Source: Candidatus Latescibacterota bacterium (GTDB lineage Bacteria > Latescibacterota > UBA2968 > UBA8231). From it: 64,000 nt of DNA. The stretch covers positions 1-64,000 of the forward strand of contig JAJEFJ010000082.1 in assembly GCA_022820485.1 (NCBI GenBank). Direction: 5' to 3'. Positions within the stretch are counted from its first letter, which is position 1; each line of letters opens with the position of its first letter. The position numbers and the translations under genes were made by a program. The notes beneath the pieces are model-generated. The model had not been told where the DNA came from and made no database searches. It was given only the letters and a program-made list of their open reading frames with translations. This document shows, one piece after another, positions 53,928 to 63,961 of this stretch.

Positions 53928-54961
53928 ATATCGATAGCCCGAGGGGCGCTCTGCGCCGGGGTTGGTCTGCGGCGGTTGGCGACTACGCTATCGCCGGGGG
54001 TTGGAGCCTACGCGGTGAGGCGCTGATAGTCGGTGATACTGCGGGTGGCGTTTACGCATTCGACGGCAAGTCTGGCGCGACCGCCTGGGAGCGGCGCGGG
54101 ATTCATGAAGGTGGTGTGCTCGCGGTGGCGATCCACCCAAGCGGAACCGCGTTCGCTACAGCCGGCCAGGACAGCCGAATTTTAATCTGGAGTGCCGCCG
54201 AAGGTCAGGTAAGCCGGGCTATCGACGTCGGAAGCGGTTGGGTAGAAAACGTGGCGTGGTCGCCGGACGGCCAATGGTTGGCGGCCTCCTGCTCCCGGCA
54301 GGTTCGCGCTTATGGCGCGGACGGCGCGGAGGTTTGGCGATCTGATAATCACCCCAGCACCGTCAGCGCGATCGCTTGGTCGAGCGCAGGGGAGTTGGCG
54401 ACGGCCTGTTACGGTCGAGTGACGTTCTTCGACGCGCCCACTGGCGAGCTGCGCCAGAAGCTGGAGTGGCAGGGATCCTTGGTGTCGATGGCACTGAGCC
54501 CGGACCGGGATATCGTGGCCTGCGGCAGCCAAGACAACTCGGTGCATTTCTGGCGTCGCTCCACGGAGGAGGACTCCACGATGTCTGGATATCCTGCCAA
54601 GCCGTCGGCCCTAGCTTTTGATGGCACCGGCACCCTCTTGGCCACCGGTGGAGGGGAGGCGGTGACGGTCTGGAGCTTCCAAGGAAGAGGTCCCGAAGGC
54701 ACGCGGCCCGGCGTTCTAGAGTTTCATGTTCAACCCATCACGACGCTTTCCTTCGCTCCCGGCGCGATGCGCTTGGCATCGGGAGGCCGCGATGGTGCCG
54801 TGGTTGTGTGGTCGCTTCAGAAGGATGGAGAAGGCGATCCGATAGGGGTCGCGGTTGTGGCGGGCGCAGTGGCCGAATTGTACTGGCGGCCTGACGGGCG
54901 CGCGCTTGCCGCGCTCGACGCGCAGGGTGGCGTGACGGTTTGGCGAGTGGGCAACAGGTGA
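53915..54961 (+). CDS. WD40-repeat protein associated with the CobW gene
   Basis: 348 aa made of about seven WD40-type blades (for example AFATAGQDSRILIWSAAEG; LASGGRDGAVVVWSLQKDG; GQWLAASCSRQVRAYGADG). No signal peptide or enzymatic domain. The start overlaps the end of the CobW frame by 13 bases. Beta-propellers of this type are often encoded beside CobW-type metallochaperones, so a scaffold role for metal delivery is likely. A 27-base piece of this gene recurs at 59266-59292. Confidence 0.85.
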   Translation: MSDLNIDSPRGALRRGWSAAVGDYAIAGGWSLRGEALIVGDTAGGVYAFDGKSGATAWERRGIHEGGVLAVAIHPSGTAFATAGQDSRILIWSAAEGQVSRAIDVGSGWVENVAWSPDGQWLAASCSRQVRAYGADGAEVWRSDNHPSTVSAIAWSSAGELATACYGRVTFFDAPTGELRQKLEWQGSLVSMALSPDRDIVACGSQDNSVHFWRRSTEEDSTMSGYPAKPSALAFDGTGTLLATGGGEAVTVWSFQGRGPEGTRPGVLEFHVQPITTLSFAPGAMRLASGGRDGAVVVWSLQKDGEGDPIGVAVVAGAVAELYWRPDGRALAALDAQGGVTVWRVGNR

Positions 54962-54998
54962 AGCCCTAATGGGCCTAATACAGGTATTTCGGGCACTC

Positions 54999-56255
54999 TT
55001 AGAAAATGAACTCGGGAAGATGTGCCGTGCCTAAGACCATGCTCTTGCGACGAAGCTCCTCTCCTTGCTCTTGAATCTGGCTGATGTTTTGCACTCCGAG
55101 CAGTTCCATGGAGCGAAGTAGGTCTTCCTTCATTAACTCAAAGGCTCGGGTTAGACCCAAGTGACCACCGGCTCCTAGTCCACCTGCGGTCACTCTGCCC
55201 AAGCCCACAGCCTTCAGGCCGTAGCTCAGCCCAATAAGAACATCCAGTCCGCTTCGGATACCGCCGTCCATCGCGCAATCGAGTTTGGACTTGGCCGTGC
55301 GCAACTTGGGCATAGCCTCGGCGACAATCTGCAGGGACGGAATAGCCCGACCTAACTGGCGACCGCCGTGGTTGGAGAAAATTACTCCACTTGCTCCTAG
55401 CTCCTCCGCTTTTAAAGCGTCCTCCGCGCAGTGAACGCCTTTGACGATAAGCGGTTGCTCACCCCATGTTTCTTTAATCCATGGGAGGTCGCTCCAGGTA
55501 ATAGCCGAGGCAGCAAGCTGCTCTCCAATACCGGCATATGGCATGGGCTCGCCGCATTCGTCGATGATGTTAAAGAAGGGAAGCAATCCACCGTCACGCC
55601 AATGCCTCCGTAACCACCCCATTCGAGGGACGATCTGTGGTGCTAGCTTCACCTTGTGTAACGCGCGCTTTAGCTTTCTCGGGCCAGAGTAAATAGAGCC
55701 CACGGCATCCATCGGCTTCATCCTGGCATGTTCTATTCTGTTCCCCGACACCGCCGTGTCGATAGTAAGGACCAGTGCAGAAAAACCCGCATCTCTTGCC
55801 CGCCTGATTCCTCGTTTCGCGGTTTCCACTCCGCCGCACAGGTAGAGCTGAAACCACTTCGGACCGTTCGACGCGTCGGCCACGGCTTCCATGGGTGTTT
55901 GTGAAAGCGTCGACAGCGTCATGGCCGTGCCAAATTCCCCGGCGACTTGGGATGCGACCGCGTCGGCCATCGGCCATAGCGTGCGCAGGCTCCCAACCGG
56001 CGCGACGAAAAAAGGAAGAGAAAGTTGCTGGCCGAATATGCTCGTCGTCGTGTCCAACGTCTTGTGTTTGACGGCTCCGGGAGGCGCGAGCATCGTCTGT
56101 TGAAACGCCAGGACATTCGCCTTCAGCGTAGTCAGCTCATCAGCGCCACCGATAAAGTATTCAGCGGCGATCGGAGGAACTTCTCGCAGCATAATCCGCC
56201 AAATATCTGCTGTTGTCAGCGCATCGGCGATTTCGTTTTCCCTGATTCGGAACAT
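54999..56255 (-). CDS. FMN-dependent alpha-hydroxy-acid oxidase/dehydrogenase
   Basis: 418 aa. The TIM-barrel FMN family marks are present: PFFVAPVGS, FQLYLCGG, LTIDTAVSGNR, IVKGVHCAEDALKAEELGASGVIFSNHGGRQLGRA (catalytic His and Arg) and DGGIRSGLDVLIGLSYGLKAVGLGR. It oxidises L-lactate or a similar 2-hydroxyacid. It lies downstream of zur in the leftward direction with a 12-base gap, so may be a zinc-regulated passenger. ATG at 56255. Confidence 0.9.
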   Translation of the reverse strand: MFRIRENEIADALTTADIWRIMLREVPPIAAEYFIGGADELTTLKANVLAFQQTMLAPPGAVKHKTLDTTTSIFGQQLSLPFFVAPVGSLRTLWPMADAVASQVAGEFGTAMTLSTLSQTPMEAVADASNGPKWFQLYLCGGVETAKRGIRRARDAGFSALVLTIDTAVSGNRIEHARMKPMDAVGSIYSGPRKLKRALHKVKLAPQIVPRMGWLRRHWRDGGLLPFFNIIDECGEPMPYAGIGEQLAASAITWSDLPWIKETWGEQPLIVKGVHCAEDALKAEELGASGVIFSNHGGRQLGRAIPSLQIVAEAMPKLRTAKSKLDCAMDGGIRSGLDVLIGLSYGLKAVGLGRVTAGGLGAGGHLGLTRAFELMKEDLLRSMELLGVQNISQIQEQGEELRRKSMVLGTAHLPEFIF

Positions 56256-56267
56256 AGTGATCTTTTT

Positions 56268-56648
56268 TCACTTTCCAGCGCTGCATTCGCTGCATCGTCC
56301 GTACAGCGTGATCTCGTGCCCTTCGAGCTCGAAGCCCGGCGGTGCCAGCTGCTCGATACCCTCGGCACACCCGTGGATGTCGAAGGCTTCGTCGCACTCG
56401 CGACAGAGAAAATGGTGATGATGACCCCGGTCGGTCGGCTCGTAGCGAACATCATTGACGCCCAGATCCACGGCCCGCACTTCACCGGCGTCTTGCAGGC
56501 GCCTGAGCCGCCGATAGACCGTTGCAATGCCCAGCGTTGGCACTATGGGGGACGCTAGGTCGAGGATTTCCAGGGGGCGAAGTGGGCCAGGGGCGTCGCG
56601 AATAACCCGCACGATGGCGCTGCGTTGGCTGGTGCGTCTGTTGCTCAT
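56268..56648 (-). CDS. zur: Fur-family zinc uptake regulator Zur
   Basis: 126 aa. Winged helix in the first 70 residues (RSAIVRVIRDAPGPLRPLEILDLA; TVYRRLRRLQDAGEVRAV). The HHHHFLCRECDEAFD segment holds the regulatory His/Cys cluster, and RCSECSAG at the C-terminus completes the structural Cys4 zinc site (CREC, CSEC). It represses zinc uptake genes when zinc binds. Located in the leftward run znuC-znuB-znuA-zur. Confidence 0.9.
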   Translation of the reverse strand: MSNRRTSQRSAIVRVIRDAPGPLRPLEILDLASPIVPTLGIATVYRRLRRLQDAGEVRAVDLGVNDVRYEPTDRGHHHHFLCRECDEAFDIHGCAEGIEQLAPPGFELEGHEITLYGRCSECSAGK

Positions 56649-56700
56649 GGGGATGCCTCCTTGGTCTGCCGGATGCCGGATCGGACTTGGTTGTGGCGAA

Positions 56701-57582
56701 TTACGATTTTGGGCTGAGCGCTTGAATCAGCGTTCCCAAATTGTGCTCGAACATCTTCTCGTAGCTGGTCGCCGGGCCGCCGCGTTCCGAGAGCGCGTCG
56801 GAGAACAGCCGGCCACCGATCTGAATTCCGGTTTCGTGCGCGATCTGCTGAACCAGGGATGGGCTGATGATGTTCTCAACGAACAGTGCGCCGGCGCCGA
56901 CGGCCTTCAGGTGATCGATCAGCTTGGCGAGGTCCCGGGCCGACGGCTCGGCATCGGTGTCGATCCCGACCGGGGCCAGAAATGTGAGCCCATAGGCTGC
57001 CTCCAGATACCCAAAGGCGTCGTGGGCGGTCACGACCGTACGCTGGTCGGCGGGCAGTCTTTTGAGTTGGCCGAGCGCGCGGTCGTGTAATGCCTTTAGT
57101 CTCGCGGTGTAGGCGCGGGCATTGGCCTTGTAGGCTGCCGCGTTTTGCGGATCGGTTTCCGCCATGCCGTCCGCAATATTGGCGACATACTTCATGCCGT
57201 TTGTGAGCGAGTTCCAGGCGTGCGGGTCGATTGCGCCGTCAACCTTCAAAGGCGTTATGCCATCCGTCGCGACGAACACTTTGGCCTGGGTAGCGGATGT
57301 CTCGATCAGGGTTTGCGACCAGGTCTCGAAGCCCAGACCGTTGACAAAGATCACCTCGGCGTTGGTCACTGCTTTGGCGTCGGCCGCGTTGGGGATGTAA
57401 ATGTGCGCATCCGCGTCCGGGCCGACAATGGTTGTCACCTCGGCTAAATCGCCGGTGACCTGGCGCACCATATCGCCGAGGATGGAGAAGCTGGCGACGA
57501 CCTTGATTCTGTCCTGGGCGGCCGCCGGGATTGAGGTCAACGCTAGGCCCGCTACCAGCAGTGCGCTGAAGAGTCGTTTCAT
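56701..57582 (-). CDS. znuA: zinc ABC transporter substrate-binding protein ZnuA
   Basis: 293 aa with a signal peptide (KRLFSALLVAGLALTSIPAAA). Cluster A-I binding protein with metal ligands: His in DADAHIYIPN, His in AIDPHAWNS, His in VTAHDAFGYLEA and Asp in RLFSDALSE. Lacks a long His-rich loop, so manganese is an alternative, but the Zur neighbour favours zinc. ATG at 57582, 12 bases after znuB stop. Confidence 0.92.
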   Translation of the reverse strand: MKRLFSALLVAGLALTSIPAAAQDRIKVVASFSILGDMVRQVTGDLAEVTTIVGPDADAHIYIPNAADAKAVTNAEVIFVNGLGFETWSQTLIETSATQAKVFVATDGITPLKVDGAIDPHAWNSLTNGMKYVANIADGMAETDPQNAAAYKANARAYTARLKALHDRALGQLKRLPADQRTVVTAHDAFGYLEAAYGLTFLAPVGIDTDAEPSARDLAKLIDHLKAVGAGALFVENIISPSLVQQIAHETGIQIGGRLFSDALSERGGPATSYEKMFEHNLGTLIQALSPKS

Positions 57583-57594
57583 GGTTTTTTGCTC

Positions 57595-58473
57595 CTACAT
57601 TGAGTTTTTGTTGATGGTCAGAGGTTCGCGGCGGTACGGGTTGAGGCGTGCGCCGACCTGAAATCCTTGCGGTGCGAAGATCAGGCTTAAAAAGAAAAAG
57701 ACCGCCGCAACCAGCACGATTGCGGGACCTGAAGGCACGTCCGACAAATAGAACGAAACGATCAGCCCGATCCAGCCGCTCAGCAGCGCGAATATGAAGG
57801 TCACGATCAAATAGCCGGTGATTGTCGAGACCCAATAACGCGCCGCTGTCGCCGGCAGGATCATCAGCCCGACCGCCATCAGCGTGCCGAGCGCCTTGAA
57901 GGCGCCCAACAGATTGAGCACGACCAGAAACATGAACCAGTGGGCCACGAGGCCCGGGTGCTTGGACTGGCTCTCATGGAAGACCGGATCGATTGTACTG
58001 ATGATCAGCGGCCTGATGATCAGCGCGAAGCTCACCAATGTGATTGTAGCCGTCGTCCCGATCAGCAGGAGGCTTTCGTCGTCGATGCCGAGGATCGAAC
58101 CGAACAGGAAACTCTTCAGCGGCACCGCCGAGCCGGCGGCGGACAGGATGAAGATGCCGAGGGCGAGGGCGGTCAGGTAGAGCGACGCCAGACTCGCATC
58201 CTCGCGGATGATTGTCATACGGGCGAGCAGGCTGGTCAGCGCGGCGACGGTGATACCAGCGGTCAACCCGCCAACGATCATGGATCCCACCGACAGACCG
58301 GCAATCACGAAAGCGATGACGATTCCCGGCACAATAGCGTGAGCCATCGCCTCGCCGGCGAGCGACAGGCGCCTGAGCACCAGGAATGCTCCGACCGGGG
58401 CGACGGAGAAACTCAGCACCGTCGTCGCGGTCAGTCCCCGGACCATGAACGCGTAGTCGAGCCACTCAAACAT
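57595..58473 (-). CDS. znuB: zinc ABC transporter permease ZnuB
   Basis: 292 aa, ABC-3 family, eight or nine hydrophobic helices. RRLSLAGEAMAHAIVPGIVIAFVIAG is the conserved H-containing region, and LMAVGLMILPATAARYW is the coupling region. ATG at 58473 is chosen because the longer frame overlaps znuC; the two genes overlap by eight bases (58466-58473). Forms the channel with ZnuC. Confidence 0.93.
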   Translation of the reverse strand: MFEWLDYAFMVRGLTATTVLSFSVAPVGAFLVLRRLSLAGEAMAHAIVPGIVIAFVIAGLSVGSMIVGGLTAGITVAALTSLLARMTIIREDASLASLYLTALALGIFILSAAGSAVPLKSFLFGSILGIDDESLLLIGTTATITLVSFALIIRPLIISTIDPVFHESQSKHPGLVAHWFMFLVVLNLLGAFKALGTLMAVGLMILPATAARYWVSTITGYLIVTFIFALLSGWIGLIVSFYLSDVPSGPAIVLVAAVFFFLSLIFAPQGFQVGARLNPYRREPLTINKNSM

Positions 58474-59227
58474 CGTCTGCTTTCGATTGCGAGTACATGT
58501 CTTCGATCCAGGCGGCCTGACTTTGCGACAGGTACCGGTGAACGACCAGATTGTCGGGCGTAAGCGTTTCTTTCGGGGCACCGAAAAGCGCGCGGCCATC
58601 TCCTAGGAGAAGCGCTGAGCTGCAATGTTGTAGAACGGCGGAAAGGTCGTGCAGAACGAGGATGATGGTGCGTCCTTCCGCGGCCCATTGATCGATCAGC
58701 GTCAGCAGAGCCGCTTCCGTTGTCTGGTCGACGGCTGTAAACGGCTCATCCAATAGGATCAGCGGCGCATCCTGAACCATGGTCCGGGCAAATAGCGTCC
58801 GTTGCAGCTGACCCGCGGATAGTTTGTGCAAGGGCATATCGGCGATCTCGGCGGTGCCTGTGCGCTCGAGCGCGCACCCGATCCGAGCCCGGCACTCACT
58901 ATCGATGCGGCCGAGAAACCCCAAGTTGGGCCAAGCACCCATTGCCGCCATGTCGCGGACCCGGATGGGAAAGCGGCTGTCGAACTCGGTCCTCTGGCCT
59001 AGATAAGCAATTGTCGGTGGCCGCCCGATGGGCCAGTTGAGCGTGCCGGCAAGCGGCGGCAAGGTGCCCAACAGTGTTTTGATCAGGGTCGATTTTCCCG
59101 ATCCGTTGTGACCGACAACAGCAAGCACATCGCCGAGCGCAAGGTTGAACGCGACGTCTTCAACGACGGTCTCGGTCCCATAGCCGAGCGAGAGTCCAGT
59201 TGCCGAAAGGAGCATTGGATTCGCCAT
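58466..59227 (-). CDS. znuC: zinc ABC transporter ATP-binding protein ZnuC
   Basis: 253 aa ATPase: Walker A VGHNGSGKST near 38-47, signature KLSAGQLQRTLFAR, Walker B LILLDEP and H-loop LVLHD. Standard length. First gene of the leftward znuCBA-zur run; its promoter should lie in the 116 bases before the next leftward gene, a stretch made of gene fragments from elsewhere in the window (see 59258-59346). Confidence 0.93.
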   Translation of the reverse strand: MANPMLLSATGLSLGYGTETVVEDVAFNLALGDVLAVVGHNGSGKSTLIKTLLGTLPPLAGTLNWPIGRPPTIAYLGQRTEFDSRFPIRVRDMAAMGAWPNLGFLGRIDSECRARIGCALERTGTAEIADMPLHKLSAGQLQRTLFARTMVQDAPLILLDEPFTAVDQTTEAALLTLIDQWAAEGRTIILVLHDLSAVLQHCSSALLLGDGRALFGAPKETLTPDNLVVHRYLSQSQAAWIEDMYSQSKADDV

Positions 59228-59257
59228 CGGCCTCTGTCGGACTCAGATGCCGAGGGT

Positions 59258-59346
59258 CGCGATGAGGTGCCGTGGTTGTGTGGTCGCTTCAGGGAGATCC
59301 TGCCCGAGCCAGGTCGCAATCTGCAAGATATTCTTCTGAGACCTTA
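59258..59346 (+). other. rearrangement scar: WD40-gene fragment joined to receptor 3' end
   Basis: 59266-59292 is identical to 54794-54820 in the WD40 gene (27 bases), with gapped similarity further left. 59297-59324 matches 52486-52513 of the TonB receptor 3' end with one mismatch, and CAAGATATTCTTCT then GAGACCT follow in the same order with two short deletions. The order WD40 then receptor is what a tandem-duplication or circle junction would leave. It also supplies the stop of the dehydratase gene and occupies the znuC promoter position. Confidence 0.85.
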
Positions 59347-59649
59347 GCCCCCCGGCTGCCACTCGTTGAGCGTGCGGGCGAAGAGGATATCCGAGCGGGT
59401 GACGGCCCCTTCGCTGTGGGTTGTTACCGAGACGGCAACGGTGCGCTTGCCGGTGTCCAAGGAGAAGTCGGGGTGGTGGTTCTGTTCGGTGATGGTGTGG
59501 GTCAGGTGGTTGAGGAACGAGGTGATGTCCTTGAAATTGGCAAAGACGAAGTCGCGCGAGATGATGATGCCGTCGCGGCTCCAGCCTTCGAGGGTTTGCA
59601 ATTCGGCATCTACTTCGGCGGCAGTGAGGGTGGTTTTGTCTTCGGTCAT
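59344..59649 (-). CDS. pterin-4a-carbinolamine dehydratase
   Basis: 101 aa, DCoH/PhhB family: WSRDGIIISRDFVFANFKDITSFLNHLTH and the catalytic EQNHHPDFSLD with two adjacent His. Recycles pterin cofactor of aromatic amino acid hydroxylases, or assists a molybdopterin or other pathway. ATG at 59649. The final stop codon lies in the rearrangement scar, so the C-terminus (NEWQPGG) may have been remodelled. Confidence 0.9.
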   Translation of the reverse strand: MTEDKTTLTAAEVDAELQTLEGWSRDGIIISRDFVFANFKDITSFLNHLTHTITEQNHHPDFSLDTGKRTVAVSVTTHSEGAVTRSDILFARTLNEWQPGG

Positions 59650-59675
59650 GGCGGATTGGCTCCTCGTTGAGATGG

Positions 59676-60785
59676 TTAAATGGTTAAAATGTGCTGGAGG
59701 CGGTCGGCGATGATTTCGGCTTCGCCGTCTAAGAGGGTTTGCGGCCCGACGCTGAGCGCGGTGTCGCTACCGCTGACGAGGACCGACGGCTCGCCTTCTT
59801 CGAGCGCGCGCACTACGTCGCCGGCCGAGCGGGGGGCCGCGTCGCCAAATTCCAGATGCACCAGCGGCGAGGCCGGCGGAAATTTGTTCTCGTAGGCTCT
59901 GGTAAAATGGGCTTCAATGCCGGCGACACCTTCGACGGCCTCGGCGACGATTCGACAGCGACGCTCCCACTCGGCGACGACCGCCGTTTCGTCCATTTCA
60001 AAAAACAACTCGACGGCGCGGAGGAGGCCGCAGATTTCCTCTTTGCCGACCTTCATGCCGCGGCCGATGGCCGAGTGCGGGTTGGAGTTGAGGTGGCACG
60101 CGGCAATCAGGTCTTTGCGCCCCAAGATCAGGCCCGATGACTGCGGCCCAAACAGGCCCTTGCCGCCGCTGAAGACGGATAGATCGCATCCCATAGCTGG
60201 CAGGTCGGTCAGATTGGAGCGCGGCGGCAATTGCGCGGCCGCATCGACGAGGACTGGCACGTTGCGCTCGTGGGCGGCGGCGACGAGCGCGGGCAGTTCG
60301 GACAGGGGCTGGCTGCCGAGGAAGTACACTACGGCCGCGGTCTTGGGGCCGATACCGGCGACGTAATCGTCGAGCGTCACGGCCTGTGTGGTCCCTACTT
60401 TGACCAGTTCGCCGCCGCTGAGGCGAAAGCCTTGGTGAATGTAGTAATGCGAATCGACCAAGCTGATGACGAACTGGTTGGGCCGATCTCCCACATCGGG
60501 AAGCTGGGCAATGGCGCGGGTGTCCGTGCCGGTCAAGCAGGCGGCACCGGCCAAGAGCATACCGCCAGCCGCGCCCGAAGACACAAAGGCCGCTTCTGCG
60601 CCGGTGAGTTCGGCGATGCGGGCACCGGCTTTCTCGTGCAGTTCGTTGAGGTGGATGAATTGGCGCGATGCTTCGGCCATGGCCTCGACCACGGGCGCGG
60701 GCATGATGGAGCCGCCGAGCGTGGTGATGGTGCCGCGAGCGTTGATGAAAGGGCGCAGCCCCAAGCGTTGGTATAGGGTGGGCAT
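59676..60785 (-). CDS. SelA-like/DgaE-like PLP-dependent enzyme
   Basis: 369 aa. Fold type I PLP enzyme of the SelA group without the selenocysteine-specific N-terminal domain: FINARGTITTLGGSIMPAPV, AEAAFVSSGAAGGMLLA, DAAAQLPPRSNLTD and FSGGKGLFGPQSSG with the Schiff-base Lys. Relatives include D-glucosaminate-6-phosphate ammonia-lyase and other beta-eliminating amino-sugar or amino-acid enzymes, so the substrate is open. ATG at 60785. Confidence 0.82.
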   Translation of the reverse strand: MPTLYQRLGLRPFINARGTITTLGGSIMPAPVVEAMAEASRQFIHLNELHEKAGARIAELTGAEAAFVSSGAAGGMLLAGAACLTGTDTRAIAQLPDVGDRPNQFVISLVDSHYYIHQGFRLSGGELVKVGTTQAVTLDDYVAGIGPKTAAVVYFLGSQPLSELPALVAAAHERNVPVLVDAAAQLPPRSNLTDLPAMGCDLSVFSGGKGLFGPQSSGLILGRKDLIAACHLNSNPHSAIGRGMKVGKEEICGLLRAVELFFEMDETAVVAEWERRCRIVAEAVEGVAGIEAHFTRAYENKFPPASPLVHLEFGDAAPRSAGDVVRALEEGEPSVLVSGSDTALSVGPQTLLDGEAEIIADRLQHILTI

Positions 60786-60806
60786 GTGTAGGTCCGTAGG
60801 GAAACG

Positions 60807-60834
60807 GTAGGGGCGGTTCGCGAACCGCCCCTAC
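60807..60834. repeat. perfect palindrome, GTAGGGGCGGTT family
   Basis: Two 14-base arms (60807-60820 and 60821-60834), beginning GTAGGGGCGGTTCG, with no loop. Same core as the element at 63921. Dispersed palindromes of this look are known in many environmental bacterial genomes. Lies upstream of the SelA-like gene, downstream of the groEL terminator. Confidence 0.8.
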
Positions 60835-60844
60835 GCAACATCAG

Positions 60845-60885
60845 TAAATAAAAAGAAAGCGGGCGGGATGAAACACCCCGCCCAC
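60845..60885 (-). terminator. intrinsic terminator of groES-groEL
   Basis: On the leftward strand the stem GTGGGCGGG...CCCGCCCGC (one G-U pair) is followed by TTTCTTTTTATTTA. It starts 24 bases after the groEL stop. Confidence 0.8.
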
Positions 60886-60909
60886 TTTTGCATGTGTACC
60901 AAGCGTCCC

Positions 60910-62535
<1,626 letters not shown>

Positions 62536-62551
62536 AAGTATTGTACCTCCC

Positions 62552-62851
62552 TTAGGCTACAACGGCGAGGATGTCGTCCTCGCGCATGATCAGATATTCT
62601 TCGCCCTCGATCTTGACCTCGGTGCCCGAGTACTTGCCGATGAGGACCTTATCGCCTTCTTTGACCTCCAAGGGGATGCGCTCGCCGTCATCGCGGCGAC
62701 CGCCGGGGCCGACGGCGACGATCTCGGCTTCTTGGGGCTTTTCTTTGGCCGTGTCCGGGATGATGATCCCACCGACCTTTTGCTCTTCGGCCTCGTCGAG
62801 ACGCTTGGCTAACACGCGGTCGGCGAGGGGCTTAATATTGATAGTGGCCAT
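62552..62851 (-). CDS. groS: co-chaperonin GroES
   Basis: 99 aa with the mobile loop (EEQKVGGIIIPDTAKEKPQEAEIVAVGPGG) and GDKVLIGKYSGTEVKIEGEEYLIMREDDILAVV. ATG at 62851 follows GGAGGAG. First gene of the leftward groESL operon; its promoter lies in the AT-rich 62852-63076 stretch. Confidence 0.97.
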   Translation of the reverse strand: MATINIKPLADRVLAKRLDEAEEQKVGGIIIPDTAKEKPQEAEIVAVGPGGRRDDGERIPLEVKEGDKVLIGKYSGTEVKIEGEEYLIMREDDILAVVA

Positions 62852-62930
62852 GATTGGCTCCTCCTTTTAAGGGTAAAATGGCTAGGGGATGCTATATGCA
62901 AAGTTCGTGCCAATGGACGAAAATTTTGCT

Positions 62931-62952
62931 AGTGCTTTGTTTATAAAGCACT
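62931..62952. promoter_or_regulatory. inverted repeat upstream of groES
   Basis: AGTGCTTT (62931-62938), six-base loop, AAAGCACT (62945-62952). A candidate heat-shock operator, but orientation and spacing do not fit the CIRCE consensus. Confidence 0.4.
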
Positions 62953-63124
62953 TATGCCATATCTTGACGCAGGGCAGTAAACGAATATTTTCCCATATTG
63001 ATAATATATTTAAAAAATAAAGGTAGAAAATATATATAAGTGTATTAAAAATAATTTATTGTGTTGTTTTCTCTAAATGAAAATAGAAACCTCTAATTCT
63101 CATTATGAAAAAATTGAGGGAATA

Positions 63125-63907
63125 ATGGACTGGGATAACCAGCGAGTTGTGCTTACTGGGGCCAGCAGCGGCATCGGTCGCGCCTTGGCTCTCGTGCTGG
63201 CCGAGCGCGGGGCGTGCTTGGTGTTGGTGGCGCGCCGCGCTCAGGCGCTAGCAGAATTGGGATCGGCCATTGAAGAAAGCGGCGGCCACCAGCCGTTGGT
63301 GGTGCCGTGTGACGTAGGCGATTTGGCCCAAGTCGGTGCTTTACACGCCGAAGTGGAGGCGCAATGGGGCGGGGCTGACGTGCTAATCAACAACGCGGGG
63401 CGGGGGTATTACCGCTCGTTTGCCGACGCGGATGTGCGCGAATACGAGGCCGTGGTGCAGACGAACCTGCTCGGTGCTATCTACTGCACTCGAGCCTTTC
63501 TGCCGGATATGCTGGCGCAAGGGCGGGGCCGGTTGGTCTTCATATCGAGTATTGCTGGCGAATTTCCCGTGCCCAAGCACGCCGTGTACAGCGCGACAAA
63601 ATTCGCCTTGAACGGCTTGGCCGAAAGCCTCGACTACGAGCTGGCACCCCAGGGCATTGGCGTCCACTTGGTAGGGCCGGGCTTGGTGCATACCGAGTTT
63701 GCCGAGCGGGCCGGTTCTAAGCATCTGCTCGTGCAGAAAAAGTTCGCCAAGTCGGCAGAGGAAGTGGCTGAGGCTATCGCCGACGCCGTGGCCGCGGGCA
63801 AGCACAAGAGCGTCCCAGACGCGGCCGCGCATTTGCTGATCAAGCTGCGCCAGCACTTGCCTCGCTTGACGCGGTTCGCTTTTAAGAGGGTTTGCCGTCG
63901 GCTCTAG
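63125..63907 (+). CDS. short-chain dehydrogenase/reductase
   Basis: 260 aa. Classical SDR: TGASSGIGRALALVLAERG binds NAD(P), NNAG is at 84-87 or so, ISSIAGE and the catalytic YSATK complete it. C-terminal residues after 200 (KKFAKSAEEVAEAIADAV, then a basic helix) suggest membrane-associated steroid or lipid SDRs of the DltE/YqjQ type. ATG at 63125 has GAGGGAAT upstream; ATG at 63077 lacks one. Substrate unknown. Confidence 0.85.
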   Translation: MDWDNQRVVLTGASSGIGRALALVLAERGACLVLVARRAQALAELGSAIEESGGHQPLVVPCDVGDLAQVGALHAEVEAQWGGADVLINNAGRGYYRSFADADVREYEAVVQTNLLGAIYCTRAFLPDMLAQGRGRLVFISSIAGEFPVPKHAVYSATKFALNGLAESLDYELAPQGIGVHLVGPGLVHTEFAERAGSKHLLVQKKFAKSAEEVAEAIADAVAAGKHKSVPDAAAHLLIKLRQHLPRLTRFAFKRVCRRL

Positions 63908-63920
63908 GCCGTGCTACATA

Positions 63921-63961
63921 CGCCCAGTAGGGGGCGGTTTCAAACCGCCCCCTACTGGGCG
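63921..63961. repeat. palindrome between convergent SDR genes
   Basis: Perfect 20-base arms (63921-63940 and 63942-63961) around one base. Left arm starts CGCCCAGTAGGGGGCGGTTT. It shares its GTAGGGG-CGGTT core with 60807-60834. It contains the stop codon of the gene cut by the window edge and could act as a bidirectional terminator. Confidence 0.85.

Noticed and set aside
54962..54998. bidirectional terminator between WD40 and hydroxyacid oxidase genes
   Set aside because: Only a GCCC-TAAT-GGGC stem, too weak and without a T-run.
62931..62952. CIRCE element upstream of groES
   Set aside because: CIRCE is TTAGCACTC-N9-GAGTGCTAA; here the arms are AGTGCTTT/AAAGCACT with six bases between and reversed order, so HrcA control is not supported.
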